From: Monilinia fructicola
Taxonomy: Eukaryota > Ascomycota > Leotiomycetes > Helotiales > Sclerotiniaceae
Reading direction: 5' to 3'
Assembly (NCBI GenBank): GCA_008692225.1
Contig: VICG01000013.1
Location: 310,001 to 374,000 of the forward strand
DNA: 64,000 bases
This document shows positions 48,218 to 60,632 of the stretch, piece after piece. The translations under genes were made by a program, and so were the position numbers. The first letter of the stretch is position 1; the number at the start of each line of letters is the position of its first letter. The notes below the pieces were generated by a model, which saw nothing but the letters and a program-made list of their open reading frames with translations, was not told the DNA's origin and made no database searches.

Positions 48218-51200
48218 AACGCATTAGCTTTTTGCAATTAATTGGTTCATACATTTTTTTTTGGCTCTTTGATGAAGCTGGGTGGTCCGTGCAATTGAAT
48301 GGGTATGTATGTATATCCAATGAGAGTTGCTTTTATAGTTTTTGAAGAAACTATTCAGGGAATTATCTTTTGTACAGAGTGGGATATAATGAAAAGTATA
48401 GGGTAGAATTGGTGGCATTCAAACAATTTTTGAGACAATCATGTGATACCTAATGCACAAAGGCGCGGGCGTCTCGCCATCATATATGGCTTTCCTGTTG
48501 AAGCTTAACAACTACGAGTAGATACCCTAGGATACTATGATTCTGGAATTAGTCATTGTTATATACCCAATAATTATCATTAAAAAATTCAGTTAATTAG
48601 TTAAATGTACGAAATCTCTAGAGATGGAGAAGCTTTTTGAACAATTAATAAGTATTAAAATATAATTACTATATTCTAGAGAGAAATCTTTATTATTAAT
48701 ATCACTATCATTATCATTATGATGGCACTAAGAAGATGTTGATGTAAGCACTTTAGCTATCTATAAGACCGAACAACAGCTCTTCAAAAACCTTTCTATA
48801 TTTAGAAAAGACATATCGCCGAGCAAGTTTCTATGCTGTTGCAGCATCTCTTCTGTTGAAGACGAATTCTTCACCTAGAAGAGATGCCTTCTAGGTTATG
48901 GAAGTACGGAATGATTATCAAAATGAAAAGGGCCAACCAAAAACATAGTAATACTTCGACCAAACTTCTTGATATCTATACAAAGCTCTTTGGATGCTTC
49001 ATTGTAGCAGAGGCAGCATGGGTTCGCCACAGGGCAAGTTTGTGATGAGGCACACGTACCGTGGTCTGTTGCTTTTAGAATTTTACCTAACAAGAAATAT
49101 GATCTCACATCTTGAGGATTGAAGATACCTAGGTAATCTTATGTATTCTAACCATTAATTAATTATCTAATTATTTTGGTTCCGTCGCGAGCCAAATTAC
49201 TGCATCCTTGCGAGCTTTTGGACATGTTGGAATTTTTCTATATATCTTCGCTCTGTTACTTCTAAGCACAACACCGCTGTTGATCTTCATTGTGAATAAG
49301 CGAGCGAGCTCAGGGGCTAATTGACCAAGAGTGCGATATCAAACTACCAAAATATATATCGGGGAAGCGACTACTTGTTTACTCAACTTAGATATATCGC
49401 GTTCGGCGGGTCATATCGCATTTCGCACGTCTACTTCAGGATTGGCCGAAGAAAGAGCACACAATTTAGCGTTGAAAAATTACACTTTATTACTTCAGCA
49501 GTTTTCGACTCTCATACCACGGCATCTAAGCTTGATCCAACGAAAGATTGAGGACCCATAGTCTGTAGACATACGAATATGATTCGGCGTCCTTTGAAAT
49601 ACCCGGACGGAATATCTCGATTTCCAAATCCCATGCTAACAAGTGCAGGAACCATACAGGATACCATGAGCGATGCACCCACTATCAATCGACTAAAAGT
49701 CCTTCGGGTAGCGAAACTAATGAGCGCCACAATCTCGAATCGGATGTTCATGATGGAGAAGGTAATGAGGTAGGAGACTTCTACCACCCACGGCGTTGAC
49801 TATGTCGAGTGTTGGGTTCTAACGAAACCAATTGTCTTCTGACCAAGTATCAGTCGCTAATAAGAGCTCTGCCACGAATATAACAGTGGGAGCAAGACAC
49901 TGGGCTTGAGAGGCCGCATCTCTCCCTTCAGATGATTAATTAGCGTTGGTTCTATGCTTCATTAGCGATTTCTTTCGCGTTGGCATATATGGACGCTTCA
50001 CCGCGGTGAGTAGTAATTCGAATTTTTCCGTGCCGTTAGATTTCCCCTGCCTGCCTTGGTTTTGGTAATGCAGAAGTAGGTTCTTGCGTTGCTTATCTCT
50101 ACCGAGCGGGTGCCACGATGTTGGAATGGTGCTCTTTGGCAGCACGTGTGGCTGCAATACATTGTTCGATATACATTGTACCTAACCATGTTTACTCTAT
50201 CGTCCAATTTGATCAGGGAGCATCTCCATGATTGCATGTTTTAGTCTCAAAGGTTTGCATCAGATGCGAGAAGAATCCCTACACTACAGTACAATGAGAT
50301 CAAAAGCTTAAACATTGAATTTGATCGAACAACGATGAGCCCTGGAGGTTAGGAGAATGGACTGATTTGGAACATAAATGATTAGGGATATTGCGAAGGT
50401 TAGGGAGAACTATTGCAGTTAAAGAAAATCAATGGAATTCGAACTGTGAATTGCGTAGCGAATGAACCAGGCTGGGACCAGGAGTGGTATTGGAACAATG
50501 AATTGGATTGGGATAATAAACCAACTGGGGGTATCGAATCGATCGAGAATATCCACGACGTGACTTTGTGTTCAGGGGATATAAACGATGGCGGTGGAAA
50601 AGTATGCTAGCTAGATCTTGAACATGCTGATTGTTATCAAACAACCGCACCCTCCAACAACAATCTCTCTTTACTCCCTCTTGGTATACACAAGACAACA
50701 TGTTATGCGTATCCTCCAAGACAACCCCCAGAGTGACGCGATTACAAACTCTCTTCAAACTCCAAGTCTCAGTCTCATTTGGCCATTTATGCACGTTCAA
50801 AGTCTCCCATACCGATGACACTTGTGTGCTGCTTTAATCTTTTTGAGAATATGCCGCGCATGCCCTCATATTTCAAACCTAAAGCCGAGGCCGGTTGCCA
50901 GACCTAGTGCTCTATTATAGCCTTAGAATATTCTGGCTTATGTGTAGAGTTTTCATTGTTTCACATCCACTTTTCTCTTTGCATATCTTGTTACATTGAG
51001 ATGTTGAATGCATATTCACAAGAGATGTTGATGGGGGAGGATGTGTAAAACTATCTGCGGGCCACTGGACATTCACTTGAATACTTAACGAAGACTGTAT
51101 CGATAAGAATAGGTGTTCCTCCCTTCTTTCCAAGCCATGTAAACTGTTCATCTCTTTAAAAGCTCGGTACTTCACTGTGATAGCCATGTGAACTGTGTCT

Positions 51201-54200
51201 TGGATTTCTAGGTCTGCTTTGTGGTAAGTGAGCTGGAGGGAGGGGCGAATATCTTTACGGTCTATCCACTGTCTCCCTTCTTTCATTTGTTGACCTTCGT
51301 CCCAGAAAGAAAGCATACCTATGCACGTGTGGAGAATTATCATCCAATAACACCTCCAGTTACCTCTCGTCTCCCACCCCCTGTAATCCCGCCGCCCTCT
51401 TGACTCACTCGAGACTCTTCCCGCCCTACACCGAACCTCAAGGCAGAATCTGATTCGGACTTCAAAGCAGCGAACTGCAGGGATCCTTAGCGCTACGCAC
51501 AATATATTAGGATAGTCGGATCTGGGAATCAAGTTTTTCTGCAGCAACTTCGAATTTACAAACTCTGTTCTGCTTCGTCCTTGATTTCCCAAATTTGAAT
51601 ATGATTTTTCTATGATTATCTTTCAATCATAGCTATGGGTTGCCATCAAGTAGGTTGATAATACTTCTGGTGATTGAATGAAAGAGCTGAGAGCTGATCT
51701 GAGTCTTGGTGTATAGATAGTCGCCTTTCTCCAGCTTTTATAAAGGTCGGAGGTACTTGATAGTGCAGAATCTGAAGAACAGGTCAGCTTCCAACTAACC
51801 CCTTGCAGTTATAATGACGTGCAATATGCTGACTCAGTAAGGAACAGCAAGCCGTCCTGTCAAAGCCTTTTCCAATGCCGCACCTCTGTTTCTAAGACTT
51901 GAGACAGGTAAGTTACATTTTCAATTGCCGATACTCACCAAGCAAGCCGTAGTAAGATTCGATCTGACGTTACGCTAGATATCATCGTCACCGGCATACT
52001 ATACCCATGCTTGGTATCTGTTCTAGACCAACTGATGCCCATGAGTATATGGACCGTTGGAGAAAAATCCTGGCGGCTGCCAACAATCCCGTTCATACTA
52101 TCAGCACTTGCTGAACTGATAATTGACAGCGGTATATACTGATTGATTTCTACTTTATCTCACGGGTAGTACTGACAACTGAAGCAGATAATTACTTCAC
52201 CTTTGGTTGTTGATAGTTAGAGGTTGTGAAACCTGAGAGCCTCGCAAATAGCGTTCGAAGCTATGCTATGCAAACTCCAAGGCACATCTTGGTTTCCCTA
52301 TGGTGCAAAGCAAGAGGATTTTGACGCAGAGCAAATAACAAGGTCTATATTTCTGCTCAGATAAAACTAATTTTCAATCTCATCTTCAATTTCACTCATG
52401 ACAGAGTTTGCTTACCTTGTATGGTACGTTTTGCTTTCTAATATGGTGGCATGAACTTTGTTTGCATATTCTTTGCTTTGCGGGCGATGCATTGTCTTTC
52501 AGTTGCTGCATTCGTTTTGGAAAGTGCTAGATCTTTTTGAAGGTTGGCAAAGTATCGTTGCTATGCCTTAGGATTGATATCGGTGGTAGATGGTTTAGAG
52601 GAGCAATAAATTAGGAAGACCGATATGGAAAAGCTAGCAGTAAATTTTCACTCTACGCTCGAGCTGAAAATTGAACTAAGCACCGATGCGCCACAGGACC
52701 AATAAGATGTCAGCATATTCCCAGGTCAGCTCAGACCGGGCGGCAAGTTATCAACTTGTATTGGGACCTCTGCCTCAATGTGTGAGACAAGACTGGGGCA
52801 ATGTGCGCTGGAAACCATGTCCGTTGACTCTGCCTATGGGGCAAAGTACGCACTTTCTGCCGCTTCAGAAATCGATCATTGCCGGTAAATCCTGTACGGA
52901 GTACTAGCTCTATTCAGATCTCCCGTCGACGGCATAACCAACTTGTCGAAGCGTTCGTAGACCAAGCATGACGAAATGACCGGTACTTCTTGTACCAGCT
53001 ATTCAACGCTGAACAACCAGCGAAGCACGGATTTGGAGAATGACGACGGGCACGCTTCCCCTTCGCAGGTATCCATACGAGAAAATTGCGAGGCATACAT
53101 ACATACATACATGCGTGGAAGAAGCTGGCTGGCGGCCGATCTTATGGTAAGTTTTCTTGACCGAGAGAGCCCTGTGAGATGTGGAGGAGTGGCCAAACCA
53201 TGTTGTTACCATTACAGGACAGGCGGTTGTGGCTGCATGGACGACGCCATGATCCCAAACACCAGTCGGTTATTTGGATTTTCTGCTCCCCCCTCGAGGT
53301 ATATCAAAGTGCCTCCCATCTCCAACTCGTTGTTCGACGTAGCTCAGTGTATCGGGTGGAGTCCGATAATTAGAGGTCTTCTATTGCGCCCAAGAGGGAG
53401 AGCTCGATTATTGCTCGTCTGAGTGTCTCCAAAACTCTTGGGCATTGTCAACTAGCAGGATTTTTTCATTGCGCGGCGCAGTTGGAAAACATATTCAGGG
53501 GACGCGTTTGTTCTTGTATGTACCAGTATGTAGCAAATCAAAACAGATCACCGCAAGCGCGCTGGACGCGTGACTTGACTATCATGATTGCAATGAGAGT
53601 TTAGTCGAGTATGAGATCCGCTGGAAACTTCAAGTGAGTTTGCTCAAAGTATCATTCAGTTTGTTTCTCCTCAGCTCGGCGCATTCACTCAGCTTGTTGC
53701 TTTCTTCAAAGTTGATTGAGTGCTCTTGCTTCTGTATTCATCTTATTTTATCTAGCTCTACCTCACTGTCAGTAGCTTTGGGGTGGACTAGTAGAATTAC
53801 CTTTATCGGGAATGTTCTATGACATGCAAAGGAATCAAGTTCTCTTGTGCTTCTGCACCCGCCCCAAAACATAGATTAGTTTGATAGACGACATGGAGGA
53901 TCGGCAGAACAAAACAAATGTATGAATATGGATATGCAAGGGAGAATAATAAAGATGTAAATGTATTTCAGATACTTCATTCACCAGATATCAGCTCGCT
54001 TACCGTGCTTCTCTCAATCTCTTTGAGAGTGATTGGCTATAATACAGCTCAAATATCTGAATAGATTGTATTAAGCTAGAGTCTGATTTGAAAGATCCAA
54101 CGAGTTTTCACTACAGGGCATTAGAAATATCAAGCACACCAAGTGTGCGACCAGACTTCGAGAACTCTTTTCGCTGGCCAGAAAAAGTAATTTTTACTTT

Positions 54201-54294
54201 TGGTTCCTAGCAAAGATGGAGGATGTCAGTTGATAATCTTGAATGTCATCAAGTATTGCAAACATTGAAACTAACAACTTCAAAGGAGACAATC
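48218..54294. other. Gene-poor region, 6 kb
   Basis: No gene that I can support. The longest frames (50915-51592 minus, 225 codons; 52976-53422 plus, 148 codons; 50429-50821 minus) lack recognisable domains and are probably chance frames. One TACCTAGGTA lies at 49126-49135 and one TACGGAGTA at 52895-52903. The Gcn5-like gene sits at its right edge. Confidence 0.6.
48251..48260 (+). terminator. Probable RNA polymerase III terminator of tRNA-Leu
   Basis: A T run of about nine bases some 35 bp downstream of the tRNA end, the usual Pol III stop signal. Confidence 0.6.
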
Positions 54295-55359
54295 ATGGCC
54301 GAACAAATCGAATTCCGAGTCGTGAAGAACGACGGCAGCGAGAGTAGCCTCATCACTCTCGCGCGCTTCCAAAAGCTGGTGCAGGCCGCGTTGCCGAGGA
54401 TGGATCACGACTCTATTCGACAGACGGTTTTTGACCCCAACAATACATCCTTCGTGATGGTCCAGAAGGCTGGCGATCCAGTCCAGACCGAGGAGGTTAT
54501 TGCCGGCGTTGCATACCGTGTTTGGGAGGCGCGACGGTTCGTGGAGCTGGTTTATCTTGTTGTTAATAAGAACAAACACAAGACAGGGCTTGGCTCACGC
54601 TTGATGAACCACTTCAAGGACGAAGTAAAGTCCTCCATGGCAGAGAATGTGATGGAAATATTGACTTACGCCGACAATTTTGCAGTTGGCTTCTTTAAGA
54701 AGCAGGGCTTCACCAAAGATATCACCCTTGAGAAGCGAGTCTGGGGTGGAATCATCAACGATTACGTGGAGTCCATTCTTATGCAATGCACTTTACTGCC
54801 AAGAATCCGTTATGCAAACGCGGCTGCTATGCTTCGTCTGCAGAAGGAGGCTTCAATGGCCAGAATCGCCACTCTTGCCACTTCCAGCAGGAATGACATA
54901 GTACACGCACCTCCAGCACAGTGGCAACAGGGGGTCATTGCACCAATTGATCCCGTGGACATACCAGCGATTCGAGCGTCTGGTTGGACAAGAACTGTTG
55001 GACCAAGACCTTACTTCACCCCCCTCAAAGAATTCTTGGACTATCTGAAAACTGGAGAGCATTCTGAGGCATACCTTACATCCTTTCTTAACCCTGTCGA
55101 CGTATTGACCTATCCAGATTATCGCACAAGAATAGTCAAACCAATGGATTTTCTAACAATTGAAGAGAACTTGTACAATGGTCTTTACAAGACACCAAAG
55201 GCGTTCATTGATGATGTCAAGCTCATCATTAGAAACTGCAGAATGTACAACGACAGTAAATCAATCTACTGCAAGCATGCAAAGTGGTTAGAAAATCGGA
55301 TGTTAGAATTTATCAAGGGCATGCCGGAGTGGTCTCATCCCATTGACTTGATTAATTGA
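54295..55359 (+). CDS. Gcn5-like histone acetyltransferase with bromodomain (probable divergent paralogue)
   Basis: Single exon; start ATG 54295 (MAEQIEFRVVKNDGS, good context) is preferred over an upstream ATG at 54223, giving 354 residues. The GNAT domain follows Gcn5 closely: FRVVKNDGSESSL, IAGVAYRVWEARRFVELVYLVV (the catalytic Glu position is kept), KTGLGSRLMNHFKDEV (acetyl-CoA loop, here GLG where Gcn5 has GYG), EILTYADNFAVGFFKKQGF, ILMQCTLLPRIRY. A PIDPVDIPAIRASGWT linker precedes a bromodomain with YRTRIVKPMDFLTIEENL and IRNCRMYND (conserved Asn), and the end EWSHPIDLIN matches Gcn5. The N-terminal region of canonical Gcn5 is almost absent. Expected activity is lysine acetylation of histones. 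It may be the sole Gcn5 or, more likely from its divergence, a second copy. Confidence 0.88.
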   Translation: MAEQIEFRVVKNDGSESSLITLARFQKLVQAALPRMDHDSIRQTVFDPNNTSFVMVQKAGDPVQTEEVIAGVAYRVWEARRFVELVYLVVNKNKHKTGLGSRLMNHFKDEVKSSMAENVMEILTYADNFAVGFFKKQGFTKDITLEKRVWGGIINDYVESILMQCTLLPRIRYANAAAMLRLQKEASMARIATLATSSRNDIVHAPPAQWQQGVIAPIDPVDIPAIRASGWTRTVGPRPYFTPLKEFLDYLKTGEHSEAYLTSFLNPVDVLTYPDYRTRIVKPMDFLTIEENLYNGLYKTPKAFIDDVKLIIRNCRMYNDSKSIYCKHAKWLENRMLEFIKGMPEWSHPIDLIN

Positions 55360-56998
55360 TATTTTTTGGCCTGACAACCCTCTTCACTGTCCGGATATTA
55401 AGTTCCCTCATTGTGTCAGAGCCTCGAACACCTCCAGTTGTATCCGGGCATCAAGATGTCTCGATCTGTTCGAAAGCAGACCTTATCGAGTGCAGCAGGT
55501 GGTTACCGGGTAGTGTTGACGTGTACATGACGTTTTCCAAAAGGGCATAAAGCGATTGAATCACCGTGGTCATCGCGAGGAATTCGTGTATCTCTTTTCT
55601 TTTGAGCATACCTATGGTGACACAGTTTTGGGCGTAACTAAACTAGTTTGATGGAAATTAATGAGGATGGTTCACCACAGCCATGGAGGCTTCATTCACG
55701 GCTTGAGAGATGGAGCTGGCGTTGGAGGACTTGAAACCTATGCTGTACGAAAGATTTTTTGGTGCCTTTCTTTTTGTTGGCTTTAGTTAGTTTGTATGGC
55801 TATGCATTTGAACGCATATCTGATCTGTTCTCTCCGAACCTTCTGTTTTTCATATTCATATGCTGATTTGCGTTCTTGAAGTTCAAAACGAAGTCTATGA
55901 TTCCTTCTCAAAAGGGTTGGAAAGACTCCATGGCAATGGGCCCCCAACTTCCCTTCGATTGCATTGAAAATCTCTATTAGGTCATTGTGTAGCGGATGCA
56001 CTGAGGAAGCCTGAAAACTTCCAGGTACTTTATGTCTCAAAAGTCACCCAACCCGAATGATACGCTTCCCCTGAAGATGGCATCTCTGGAAAATTAAAGA
56101 GTGATAGCCCACGTTCATTCAAGTCGAATATTGAGGCGAGGAAGAGAAGAATAGTAACAGATGACCTTGCACTATATCTCAAAAGGAACAGTGGACCAAA
56201 AACAGACTATACTGCCTCATATCTATGCACCAACTAAATATTTGCCGGAGCTTTGTTCCGCAGACACCTTCTAGAAGGATATCATGGTCATCTTGCAATG
56301 ATCCAAATGGACCAGAGGGCTCTTCCATCAACAATGTGATGATAAAAATAGCGGCCTAGCATTATCAAAGACTTTCGTGCGTAGTCCAGACCAATCTAGA
56401 CCGTGATACCAAACGAAATCCCGGAATCGATCTATCAGTTTCAGCTTTTTAGACAGAATCACTTGGAAACAAGGAATGTATCGCCTGGTCCCTGGATTTC
56501 CAAGATGGATGTGGACGTTGTGAAGTGATTCTGTGGTGAGTGAGGTTAAAGTTTTTCCACCCACCAATTATTACACTACCTACCACCAGTACCTAGGTAG
56601 GTACCTAGGTACTCATACGAGCTTAGTCATCCATGGCCAAGCCCATCACTCGCCTGCCACCCCTTTCTGGCTTTTACCAGGTGCATCTACCGCCACTATG
56701 GTCTCTCATCAATCAATTTCTCACATGGATGTGTTATATAGCTTTCTCGGTAATTTAACAACACACAATGAATACATCATAGATCAAAATTTGATGTTCT
56801 ATTCAGTATTCCCTTGTAATTTCTAATTACATTTTACTTATGCACACTGAGATCGAGCATGTTGAATATTTACCAACTAATTTATTCATTTTTGAGCTCA
56901 CCGCAACTCCGACCCCAAAGCATTCAAGACTGAAATGCTACTACGCCAAAGAACATACTCCAAATTAATCCTCAACTATAACTCCCCAACCATTGTGA
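55360..56998. other. Intergenic region
   Basis: No gene recognised. Two TACCTAGGTA palindromes lie 12 bp apart at 56590-56599 and 56602-56611. Confidence 0.65.
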
Positions 56999-59306
56999 TT
57001 ACGATGCTTGAGATGGTGTCACCACATCAGCGTCAGCATCATCAATATCCTCGTGATCCTTTGGTCTATTCCACGTGCGAATATGTCCTATTCGATTATT
57101 AGCCGAAAATATATCTTAAAGATGTCCTCCTACAGATATAAAAGGGGAGGAATCCATACCGGATTTATCACTAGTAATAATATGCTCTTCTGTAAACTCC
57201 AACGAGCAAATTGGATCCTCAGCAACAGTTTTTGTGCAAACGGCAGGTAAAATAGAAATCTTTGCTCTCGGTTCTACTGGATGATCTATTGTGCTCTCTC
57301 GTCCTTCAGTATTGGAAAGACTCGAATTTGAGCGAAACCGGCTGGCAGTACCTGTTGTGGCTTGAGTTTCAACTCTTTGGAGGGAGGTAGGCATTCGGGA
57401 AGATATGCTGCCTCTTTTACGAACGGAAGCCTAGTTTTACGTTAGTTGAGGTGTGCTACATGAACCACTTGAAGAGCTTACGGCTCTAGGACGATGCAGC
57501 ATTCCAACGCTGAAATCCCACAGTAAGAGTTTACCATCTTCACCCACGCTACCAAAACGGTAATTTCGATCATCGCAACGCCATGGATCAAAAGATACAT
57601 CAGTTACCCACGATGTATGACCAGTGCATCGAGCAATGATTGCCGAATCTGCCATGGACCATATGGACACGAGATCATCCTGACCACCAGAAAGAACGTA
57701 CTTGCCATCAGGTGACCAGCAGACACAAGTCAAGCCGCCAAAATAGCTATTGTAGATATCAAGTAGTCTAAGCGAATCAGCACGAGGAATTTGATGACCA
57801 GAACTTGACTCACTGTTCTTTCAGATAATCAATAATTCGTAAAGTCCCATTCTCAGACACAACAGCTAAATGTCTGTTATCGGGCGAGAAGGCAAAGCTA
57901 TTGATTGGTTGATTGGATAGTTTCCAGAATGAAACAGGATTAAACTTTTGGTTCTTGGAATGTACTGATTTGTCAATCTGGAGTTTAGCTTTTGGCTTGG
58001 AAAGAGGGTCCAAATCTTCTTCACTATCATTCATGCCAGGTCCAGCCTCTTCCGGCACAAATGCTGCATCATCTTTTTCCTTATCGTATGCAACGAGGGA
58101 TCCATCCAGATGTGATGCTAGAAATAGGTTATCGGAGCCGGGAATCCATTTTATCTGAGTAACTGGGGTTGAATTTATGATACCCTAAGCTTATTAGACG
58201 TTCTACCGTAAACCTGATGTCAGAGGGATTGCTTACATTTTTGTTCAACCGTGAATACTTTTGTGTGAAGGGCTCAAACCAAATAATCTCGCCAGTTGAG
58301 AATCCCATTATAAGGTCTATATGATTCGGACCTTTAGTAGCTTGATTGACATCATGACAGAGACAATGAGCTTTGGTAAAAAGAATTTTGAGCAGATGAT
58401 CTTGCTTTTGGAATAGTCAGCAATTAGTTTCTCAAGATGACGACGTACCTGACCTTATTTGGGGAAGATAAATCGAGCCACTGAAAAGCTCGATTTATAT
58501 TGGCAAATGCAAAATACCCATCACTCGCACGCTCCTGTAACCTCTTACTCAAATTCTCATGGACAATACATCGCGAAATAAACGAGGAGTTGCTTTTGAG
58601 GATACCACTCTTTGGCTTGCGACGTTTTCCAGCATCTTTACTCGACAATGACAACAATGAATTTCCCTCACCAAAGGCTGGTGCCGATCCTATTGACACT
58701 GCAATTCTTGCACTCCCATTGACCGACGTTCCTCCGCCATCACTACTCCCAGTCACCTCTGAAGAATTTCGATTTTCATATGGATGTTCTTGTATACTCG
58801 ATTGAGCCAATCCCGCCCGGGAACTTTTATTCGTATCGAGTTTGTAGAGTGTTGTAGAAGGCTTCGAGCTGAAGGAAAGAAGGGAAATTTTGGTTCCGGC
58901 CGTCGCAGGTTGCGGAGCTGTAGATAGTGGATTCGGATTTAAGTTTGGGATTTCGGAGGGATGGTGAGGGGGTATTGCAAGATGCAGGTCATCCTGCAGC
59001 AAGTATGTTCCTGTATATATGATCTCAGCCTTGCGCACCAACTTTCCGCGAATGAAATCCCACCCTCGCCAGCAAGTAATTGGAGCCCCTCTGGGTGCTT
59101 GAGCGTGTTGTTCGTCTCTATCATTGGCGCAGCCATTCCATTTTGAACCGCGAGATTGTATGCTGCCTGAGATGGATATCGCGGCGGTGGTGGTAACACA
59201 CTATCTTCATCAGCAGCTATGCGACACAAGGTGATGCCCATCGGTAGTTGGGGCACGAGCTCATTGGATACACTCTGGATAAATTAAAATACGACACTTA
59301 CAACAT
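56999..59306 (-). CDS. creC: WD40 protein CreC (carbon catabolite repression, WDR20 family), frame-broken once
   Basis: CreC is the partner of the deubiquitinase CreB in carbon catabolite repression. Exon 1 is only five bases (59306..59302, ATGTT), joined over a GTAAGT intron to 59200, giving [13 protein letters not shown], the family's typical start. Then [19 protein letters not shown], a Ser-rich region, [109 protein letters not shown]...[16 protein letters not shown] and the last repeat ending [13 protein letters not shown]; stop at 56999. There are several introns (near 57100, 57430, 57760, 58210 and 58400; some exact junctions uncertain). A one-base gap around 59059-59066 (between LLAGEG and WDFIRGKL) breaks the frame and is probably an indel error. 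Confidence 0.88.
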
Positions 59307-60632
59307 GATGGCTATAGTAACGTTATAAGTGGTGTGATGGTACGATAGGACCGGAACCAAATTAAACCCAGGCTAAAGATAAAGATTATGGTGAGGAAAT
59401 GCGAGGCAAATATGAGAAAGGAAGGGAGTGAGAGTTGAGATAAAAGTCGAGATTTCCTTCTAAAACACCCGCAATACGATGGATATGATATGTATGTATG
59501 AAGGTATGAGGGTGTGAAAGTAGGAAAGTAGGAAAGTATGAAAGCAGGAAAGTATGAAAGTATGAAGGTATAAAAGTATGAAAGTATGAAAGTACCTAGT
59601 AACCGTGAAAGTCACTTGTACTAATATTATTATTGGAGGAAGCTGCAGGAACGAAAAGTGTGGGGTAATATGCCTGCCCGTATTGTGATGACCCTGAAGA
59701 TCTCCTCTTATATGCTCCGTAAAGCAGTAGGAGGGAGTCGTATTGTCCTGTGTGTATGGTGGATGTGGATGGATGTCCACGGGTGTGTGTATGTGTTGTG
59801 TATGTGTTGTGTATGTGTATGCGTATGCGTATGGATGTGAATAGGATGGTTTATCTTATATGAGATTGGATGAATGCGCATCTAGAACTAATTTAAAACC
59901 CAACATCCAACATCCAACATCCATATGAAAAAACAGCTAAAATCCATGGATGATGTAAGAATCATGAAAGGAGATTCCAAGGCTATCACCGAGGATCTAC
60001 TAAGTACGGAGGACAGTGTCTGCTTTGTCTGTCTCTTGATCAAGCATGGCACGGAACATAAACACATCCTGCTCCGTCCACGTATCTGCTGTACTCCGTA
60101 CTTACAGTATAAGTATTACTGTGCAAGTACTGCCACCTGCAGTGTCAAGTAGTCCTGTACAGTACTAGCAGAGCAGGTAGGTGCAAGTATCTAAATTACC
60201 TGCTAAGACTTATTAGTTCTAATCAAGAATGTGGAGAAAGGAAGGCTCCCGTCCCGTCTACCATCGCATACCACGAATGTGGCTTTGATACAACCTTGGA
60301 ACCCCTCACATCTGATTGTCCGAGACGGGTGTTCTTTGAACAATCAGAAGTACTGGTACCTCTGTATACTTGTAGCTCACACAAGGAAGCACCAATTCGA
60401 AGACATCAACAGCAACCACCTACCCGGGTACATACCTCAGAAGATTCATACAAGGAGTAGGGATTAGTGGAATCCAGGAAAACTCACGCACAATAAATAT
60501 CATACCGGCATATAACTAACCTTACAGAGCTTGTCACAGGTAGGTATTGATATCAACTCCTTCCCAACTACCTACCGAACAGCTCTTGAGAAGGATGAAA
60601 GTATAACAGCCTCGTCATACAAGGCTATAAGC
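59307..60632. promoter_or_regulatory. Divergent creC-GEM1 intergenic region
   Basis: No gene seen. It holds the AAAGTATG repeat, TACTCCGTA at 60092-60100 and GTAC-rich sequence near 60150-60190. Both promoters must lie here. Confidence 0.6.
59490..59596. repeat. Imperfect (AAAGTATG)n minisatellite
   Basis: About a dozen 7-9 bp units of AAAGTATG/AAAGTAGG type in tandem. Confidence 0.85.

Noticed and set aside
52976..53422. 148-codon plus-strand frame with several cysteines
   Set aside because: No recognisable domain or Cys pattern, weak start context and overlapping frames on both strands; not enough to call a gene.
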